Source: Telmatactis stephensoni (taxonomy: Eukaryota; Cnidaria; Anthozoa; Actiniaria; Isophelliidae). Taken from it: a stretch of DNA of 64,000 nt. The translations under genes were made by a program, and so were the position numbers. A model generated the notes under the pieces. That model saw nothing but the letters and a program-made list of their open reading frames with translations, searched no databases and was not told where the DNA came from. Positions 57,901 to 64,000 of the stretch are shown here, in pieces. The DNA is taken from NCBI GenBank assembly GCA_029948255.1, contig JALIZF010001835.1, positions 558,001 through 622,000 of the forward strand. Reading direction: 5' to 3'. Numbering within the stretch: the first letter of the stretch is position 1; each line of letters begins with the position of its first letter.

Positions 57901-60900
57901 TTGATTGAGTGAGACCATTTTCAGTTGATGTCTCTCAATTTCTTTTTGAGAATTGGTGTAATTGGTTCTATATTCGTCAGTCTCTGCCTTTTGGTTCTTC
58001 AAGGTGTTTTTTAGCCTATCGTTTTCTTTCAGGAGGGCGTCAGAGTTGTCAACCTTGGACATCTTTACGTCCTTATCACGCAATAGTAGTTGAAGTCTAG
58101 ATACCTCTTCTTGGCTTCTCTGAAGGTCAGTTCTGTATTTGTCGACCTTAGCTCGGAGCTTGTCGACTTCGTATTGATTGCTGGTGGGGGCTTGGCTGTA
58201 GACATCGACAGAAGTGTCACCTTTCATGCTGTCTATGATGTCTTGCAACTCAGCTACCTTCTTGTTCAAATAGGCCAGTTCAGTTTTGTCCTTTTTGAGC
58301 CTATTGTTAGCATCATTCAAGTCAGCTTTTATGATTGATTTATCTTTCTTTTGGTTCTTGAGTTCTTCCTCCAAATCATGAATCCGGTCGTCTGCTTGTT
58401 TCAGGCTCATCCCAATATTCTGGACTCTATTTTTCAATTTTTCGTTCTCATTTTCAAGGTTTGCATAGTCTTCTTTCGATCTCAAAAGGTTCTTATCAAC
58501 TACCTCTTTCTTGGCGTGAAGATTCGCCAGCTTATTCTGTGAGTCCAGTATGTCTCTCCTCCGCTTATCAATTTCCCTTTTTTGAGCGTCATTCTCGTTT
58601 CTCAGCATTTCAACCAAGTTGTCCTTTGCAATCGAGTCATTTGATGTGTTCAACAGGATCTGCACTTCGTGAAGGCTCTTCTTAACCGATACTAATTCAT
58701 CTTCCCGGTCGTGCAACTGCGCAGTCTTTTCATCGAGCTGTCTTCTCAGATCGTTTTTGAGTGACTTTTCTTGATCAAGTTGTAGCTCTGTGTTTCCAAG
58801 TTTGCTTTGCAAATTATCTAACTCGTCCTTCATATGCTCATAATCTCTCATGGTAGCTTCATACTTGTCCATCATGGGCTTGGCTTCCGTTTTCAAAGCA
58901 TAAAGCTCCTTCTCCAACTCGTCGTTTCTAATTTGGCTGTGCTGTATTCTTGATTCCAGCTTAGAAATCTTTCCTTCTCCCTCGGTGACAAGTTCATTGA
59001 GCTTGTTGTTTTTCTCCACCACCGCCTCTCCTTCTCTGATACGTTTCTTCAAGTCAACATTCTCATCCTGGAGACGTTTGATCTCTTCGCTGTCACCAAA
59101 GTCCATCATTGGGGAAGACTCAAATACAGCTTGGACTTGCTGTACTTCAGCTGGCTGTATGACTTTAACAACGTTGCTTTGATTGGCCAGCTCTCCTCTA
59201 AGTTCAGCAATAGTGTCTTCCAGTTTATTTTTGGAATCTCTAAGGTCGTCCATGTATCTTTGATCTTTCTCTGTCTCATCCATGAGAGCCTGAATTTTCT
59301 CTTCAAGCTGCACGCATTTCCTTTGCCCCTGGTTAATTTCGTCTTTTAGGTTCTGAATTTCGTTGTTCTGATGTTCAATTTCTTCTTCGTATCTTTCGCA
59401 GCGTCGATTGGCTTCATCGAGTTTTTGTTCAAAGTCATTCAGCCTATCATTCCCGTCCTTTAAATCTTCATTCAGTCGGTTCTGCTCACTAATTAGAGCT
59501 TGGTTGTCAGCCTTTAGTCTGTTAATGGTATTTTCTTTTGTGAGGTTGCTTTCCAACAGACGATCGCGCTCATCTTTAAGGTTTTCATTCTCTTCGCGCT
59601 GATAGTTGAGGCTGTCATTTAGAGAATGTAGCTGATCTTCAAGGAACTTCATTGAATCTCTTAGCTTATTAAGGTGTTCTTCTCTGTATTCTTTGTCAGT
59701 AGTCAATCCCTGCACAGCGAGACGATGCTCCACAATATTTTCTTCAGCTTTCAAGATCTCTTCTTGGCTTTCGCGAAGTTTTTTCATGGCATCATCATAC
59801 TGCCTCTGCAAAGTTCGCCTCTCTGATTCTTCATTCTCAGCTTTTTGTTCAAAATACGACCACTTGTTGGAAGCCTCAATTGCATCCTTCTTAAAATCAT
59901 CTCTCTCACGTTGAGCACGATGCAATGATTGCTCAAGGTCATGATATTTCCTCTGCAGCATTGCCAGCTCATGTTCCATCTCAGAACAACGATCTGAAGC
60001 TTTTCTCTTCTCTGTTTCCAGTTGGCTTAATTTGTTGTTTCTCTGCTCGACCTCATGCCTAAGGCTGCTTTCGCGTTCTTTACTTGATTGGTACATTGAC
60101 TCAATTTCTTCTAGTCTACCATCTGGTTCGGGTGCTAGAGTTTCTTGGAACATCGCCGGTGCAGATTCGGTGTATGACACGTTAACTGGAGCTGCAACAT
60201 TCATCGATGCCGCTTCAAGTTGAGCCATCAACTCGTTAATTTTCTCTCTATTGATGTCATTTGCGTGCTTTTCTGCCTCCAATTCTTTACGAACGGAATT
60301 TATCTCGTCTTCATAGCTCTTGTTTTTCCTTTTCAAAGTTGTATAATTCGATTCTGCGTCTTTAACTTTGTTAGTGAGTTCATCTATGAGTCGGTCCTTT
60401 TCTCTGACTTGGTTCTTAGCTTGAATCAACTCATTCTTCAGCCTGCGTAATTTTGCTTGCGATGCCTCGCTGTCACTTTGATAATAAGTTTTATCTTTTT
60501 CAACAGAGGTGACCTTTGTATTCAGATTGCTGAGTTTGTAGGACATTCCAGCCAAGTCTCCTTCGATGACTTCTCGGTGGTCTCTAAGTTCTCCGATCTC
60601 CCTCTCCAGGTCGGTTTGTCTAGCTTTCAAATCAGCAATAATTTTCTCTTGCTCTTGATTCTTTGCTTTCAGAGCATCATTTGCGAGGTTGCTTTCGGAC
60701 AGTTTTCTTGAAACTCTTTCCAACTCAGATTCGCAATCTTTTAGTCTTGTTGTTAATTCTTCAACGGTTACCTCGTGCCTCTTTACTAGCTTTCCTAACG
60801 ATGTGTTAGCCTTCCGCTCTTCCATGAGGTCCATTTCACCTTTATGCAACTCGTCCTTTGCAAAGCGGTGTTTGTCATTGGCTTCTAGCAGCTGAGAAGA

Positions 60901-63608
60901 CAACGTTTCCTTCTTCAATGCCAGAGACTCACATTTGGCTTCTAATTTTCCGACTGACGGACGAAGTGTAGAAAGTTCCTCTTCCATTTCTTCCTTGGTT
61001 GCAGACAGCTCGTCTAGGCTCTTCTCCAAGACCATACACTTCTTCTTGTAATCAGCAAGCAGTTTCTCCGCTTCGTCATCATGAATACCTCTGTTGTCAA
61101 CCTCACGTTGTAGGTATCCAATTCTGTCCTCCTTGTCAATCATTTCATTCTTTAAGAAAGTGATCGTCTGCTTGTGCATGTCACTTTCTTTTTCCAAGGA
61201 GTAGACTTTCTGCCTCAGCGAAGAAAGCTGCCCTTCTAGATCTTGAACCTTGGAGATGTTAATGTCCAATGAAGGTCGAACCGTCGTTGTCTTGCCTGTT
61301 CCTGTGTTAAGGGCTTTGAATTTTTCTAAGAGACCTGCCAGCTGAATTTCAGCATCATTTCTCTCCTTGGTGGTGCGATCCAGAATTCTATTCAATCGAT
61401 CGATATCTGCATTCTTCACTTCAACATCATGCTCAAGCCTTTTGATATCGTCTTCCATCCCCTTGAACCTAGAGTTGGAATCCTCAAGATCTTTCTTGGT
61501 TTCATCGAATTCCTCGTTGAGGTCTTCGATCTTCTCCCTGAGTCGCTTAATGGTGTCATCTTTGGAAGCAATTTCTCTTTTCAGACCATCCAATTCACCA
61601 CGGAGCTCCATGGCCTCTTTCTTAGAGAGAGCAGCATTGTCACGATGACGATTGCTAGTAGACGACAGGTCAGCTGTTTGGCTTTCAAAGACACCCTTTT
61701 CTTGGAGCGCCTTTTGAAGATCATCCTCAAGCTGGTCAATCCTGTGTTGTAGTGAAACATTCTGGTCATCCAAGTGATGACGATTCCTTTTCAGATTCAT
61801 TAAGCTTGGCCTCCAAGTCGGATATTTTACGATAGAGTCCTCTGGCTTCACTACTGACGTTATCGTGATCATCTTGACTTATCTTGACGTCGGCCTCTAG
61901 GTCCGCTATCTTTTTCAACAAATCCTGACTATCTTCTTCAAGCTTTTCTTTCTCCAGACTCAAGTATTCGTATTTTCCATTTAGGTTGAAAATCTCTTCA
62001 TCCCGATCTGCAATTATCTTGTCGTAGTCGGCTATCTTTGTTCTCAGGTCGTCTATCAGCTTGTCCCTCTTGGCAAGTTCCTTCTTTAACTGTTCAGCAC
62101 CTTTCTCTGAATCTTCCAGCTGAGATGTGAGATTCTTGATTTCGTTATTCAACCTCGCCAGTTTACCTTTTTCTCCCTCGAGCTCGGCGGCTCCGATGCT
62201 TTTGTGTCTGATAGCGTTCTCGAGCTCGCATTCCAACTTGGTGATCTGACCTTTAGGAGTTTCCAAGCTTCACTTGTAAGTCACTGCTTCTCGACCTCGT
62301 GATGGTGCAGCAGATCTTCCAACTCCTTAATCCTGTGGTTAGCTCGATCTAACTCTTCTGAGTCCACTGCAAACAAGTCACCAGAAGCAGGACCTGCTTC
62401 GACGTTCTGCATGGTATCTACAGAAATGACTTCGTAGGATTTTTCTGTGGGCCTGTTTAAAGCAAGCTCCAAGTCTTTCTTCAGTTGGATGTTTTCGTTT
62501 CTCATGCGAATTTCCTCCTGCTCAAGGTCGGTGTACTTGCGCTTCATATGGGACTCGCTCTGACGAAGGTTGTCCCAGTTGGATTGCAGCTTCTCCAATC
62601 GATCTTCCAACCTGCGCAAATTTTGCTCTTTCTCGGAAGTCTTTGAAGAAAGTTCAACGTTCTCCCTTTCTTTCACCTAAAATAAGAAATAATTCAAAGA
62701 TCAAACTTCGCTAAGTGATCTTTCGATAAAGAACATTTCATTTTTTAAGGACTGAAATGTTTAGTTGCTACTTGAGAGGCCTTTTCTCATGAACTTCAGG
62801 TTAGATTTTATTTCCGGTTAGGAAGCTTACGGTCACGTGATAATTCCTACCCAAACTAAACTGCGAAATCCCGTGGTCAGTGGCTCTCTTGACCTCCTTA
62901 CCAAACCTATCCTCAGAAGAGTTTTTTATTTTTGCTTCGAAGCTAAAGCAATACCTTTTCTCGTATTTGGATTAAAAATACAAATTGTAGTACTGAGTGA
63001 CCCAAAGGGTATAAAACATCTTTTCTGACCTGCTTGATTTCTTATGCCCTCCCCTTTTACTGGTTTATTTTACCTTGGATTTTTATTTCACCTTGGAACC
63101 CGTACTCCTTTCCATATACATTAATCTATTATACCTTCAAATCAGCTTGGATCTTCTCCAACGCTGCTGTTACTGAAGACAATTCGGTTTGAAAGTGTTC
63201 TTTTTCGCCCTTCAACTTTGCTTCCGACATGACGTAGATGGTTACATCATTGTGTGCTTTAGAGAGCTTATTTTGAAGTTCGTCAATGGTATGGTCCTTT
63301 TTTCCAATCAAGATGTGTAGCTGGGAAAGCTCATTCTCCAAGCTTACAAACTTGGCGTGGTAGGACCTGGCCTCGAGCTCTTTACTATTATTATCTTCGT
63401 GCAATCTCTTCAGTTTTTCTTTCAGATCCACAATGTTCTTTTCCTTCTCTGCTACGAGCTTGGTCTGGTGGGACAGATGGGTCTCCAGTTTGGCTTCTTT
63501 TAGTTGCCAGGTTTTCTTGACTCTCTCCAGCTCTTTTTGCTTGTTTTCATTTTCTGTTCTTAGGTCATTGAGCTTTGATTCTAGCGCCTGGTAGTCTAAG
63601 AAGAGATC
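54623..63608 (-). CDS. Giant coiled-coil protein, 3' part (unrecognised)
   Basis: I do not recognise the family; rootletin-, golgin- and myosin-rod-like proteins share the composition only. Visible exons are 63135-63608 and a huge terminal exon 54623-62676, joined DLK|VKEREN with a GT-AG intron (62677-63134). About 2,800 residues are present, almost all heptad-repeat helix rich in E, K, L, D, N and R, and the gene continues 5' beyond the window. The rod is interrupted about every 310-380 residues by short non-helical linkers (for example APVNVSYTESAPAMFQETL and IQPAEVQQVQAVFESSPMMD). The last 215 residues are SR/RD-rich and end EQCKNQ. No signal peptide, membrane segment or catalytic motif is seen. 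Five apparent single-base insertions (near 62285, 62263, 61768, 57350, 57178) break the frame; coiled-coil sequence resumes in the next frame each time. A structural role in cytoskeleton or centrosome is a guess. Confidence 0.75.
54850..54949 (-). repeat. Coding hexanucleotide repeat encoding (RD)n
   Basis: Within the tail of the coiled-coil gene, the coding strand repeats CGAGAC-type hexamers, giving about 12 Arg-Asp pairs in a row with one Gly interruption. Repeats of six bases keep frame, so copy number can vary without breaking the protein. Flanking copies of SSRYG-type motifs occur at the end. Confidence 0.85.
62677..63134 (-). other. Intron of the coiled-coil gene
   Basis: 458 bases, GTATAA donor and TTTTAG acceptor, both with expected phase. 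No element recognised inside. Confidence 0.75.
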
Positions 63609-63646
63609 CTAGAAAGAAAAAAATTATCAAAGAACATTTGATCAGC

Positions 63647-63712
63647 ATGGTCGAGTAGTCAAGACGTCGTTCTCGCAATCCAGAGGTGCGTCCCGAGTTC
63701 AAGTCCTGCCTT
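63647..63712 (+). mobile_element. tRNA-like SINE head
   Basis: A-box-like TGGTCGAGTAGTCAAGAC and B-box-like GAGTTCAAGTCC spaced as in a tRNA, followed by a T-rich stretch. The stems are poor, so a functional tRNA is unlikely. Confidence 0.5.
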
Positions 63713-63789
63713 ATTTATTTATTTTTTCTTTATTTGTTTAGCTTTTTCCTTCCTATGAAGGCAGGGCTACCACAAGAGCCTGAGTGTTG

Positions 63790-63866
63790 GTCCGGCCGGG
63801 GAATCGAACCCCGACCTTCAGTACTGAAGACCGGCGCTCAACCAACTGCGCCAACGGTCGGGCGGC
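63790..63866 (-). mobile_element. tRNA-derived SINE head
   Basis: On the minus strand TGGCGCAGTTGGTTGAGCGC (A-box) and GGGGTTCGATTCCCC (B-box arm) are tRNA-like. The anticodon arm is replaced by the palindrome CTTCAGTACTGAAG, which leaves only a four-base loop, so it is not a working tRNA. Confidence 0.6.
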
Positions 63867-64000
63867 GGTGCTTATAATCGCTAGCGGAGACTTCTATCTC
63901 TCTAGGCCCTAGTTCAAGTCAGGTTCCCGGCCATGCTTGTAAAAAGCCAATGGTTTGTTTCCTGCCATTTGAGAATTTTAATCATTGATGTTTGATTTCG

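Noticed and set aside
54633..61752. Ser/Phe-rich plus-strand frames opposite the coiled-coil gene
   Set aside because: Complement of E/K/L-rich coding sequence gives long Ser/Phe/Leu frames; not independent genes.
57177..62290. Programmed +1 frameshifting at stop codons
   Set aside because: In the coiled-coil gene several breaks coincide with TGA, as in ciliates such as Euplotes. But in DNAH2, where homology fixes the position, most shifts lie well before any stop and have no common slippery motif. E/D-rich coils give TGA soon after any shift, which explains the coincidence.
57177..62290. TGA read as selenocysteine
   Set aside because: The sequence after each TGA is a coil only in the next frame, not in the same frame.
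63790..63866. Functional tRNA gene
   Set aside because: A and B boxes are good but the anticodon arm is a palindrome with a four-base loop.

Overview
The window is animal nuclear DNA. Its genes are split by phased GT-AG introns, its proteins are metazoan, and its introns are full of short transposon remnants. It is AT-rich and carries a repeat containing GGGGTACTCCCATATATGG that I associate from memory with corals and sea anemones. I therefore think it is a cnidarian, most likely an anthozoan. That placement is inference.

Layout. (1) 15-1314 (+): NDUFA1, a small complex I subunit, three exons, 5' UTR cut by the window edge. (2) 2850-46315 (-): one gene of about 93 exons filling 43 kb, the inner-arm axonemal dynein heavy chain DNAH2. 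I traced nearly every exon by splice sites, phase and family similarity. (3) 46316-46943: a 628-bp divergent promoter region shared by DNAH2 and ARGLU1. It holds a perfect match to the RFX X-box, the usual switch of ciliary genes. (4) 46944-51751 (+): ARGLU1, four exons, complete and intact (272 residues). (5) 51752-54622: intergenic repeats. (6) 54623-63608 and beyond (-): the 3' part of a very large coiled-coil gene I cannot name, with an 8-kb last exon and an SR/RD-rich tail. Its 5' end lies outside the window.

Two patterns stand out. First, DNAH2 and the coiled-coil gene are broken by about ten frameshifts, and every one looks like a single extra base. The uniform direction suggests base-calling or assembly insertions more than gene decay, but DNAH2 as written cannot be translated through. 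Second, the introns hold many families of small palindromic elements (MITEs): one TA-flanked family with about 14 copies, at least six other families, nested insertions, and tRNA-derived SINE heads. One copy sits on the splice donor of DNAH2 exon 45.

The genes do not form one pathway. NDUFA1 is mitochondrial, DNAH2 ciliary, ARGLU1 nuclear (splicing and transcription). The only regulatory link visible is the divergent DNAH2/ARGLU1 promoter. I found no undescribed biological system. The most informative items are the X-box, the MITE at a splice donor, the triplicated splice acceptor, the one-direction frameshifts and the roughly periodic linkers in the coiled-coil rod.
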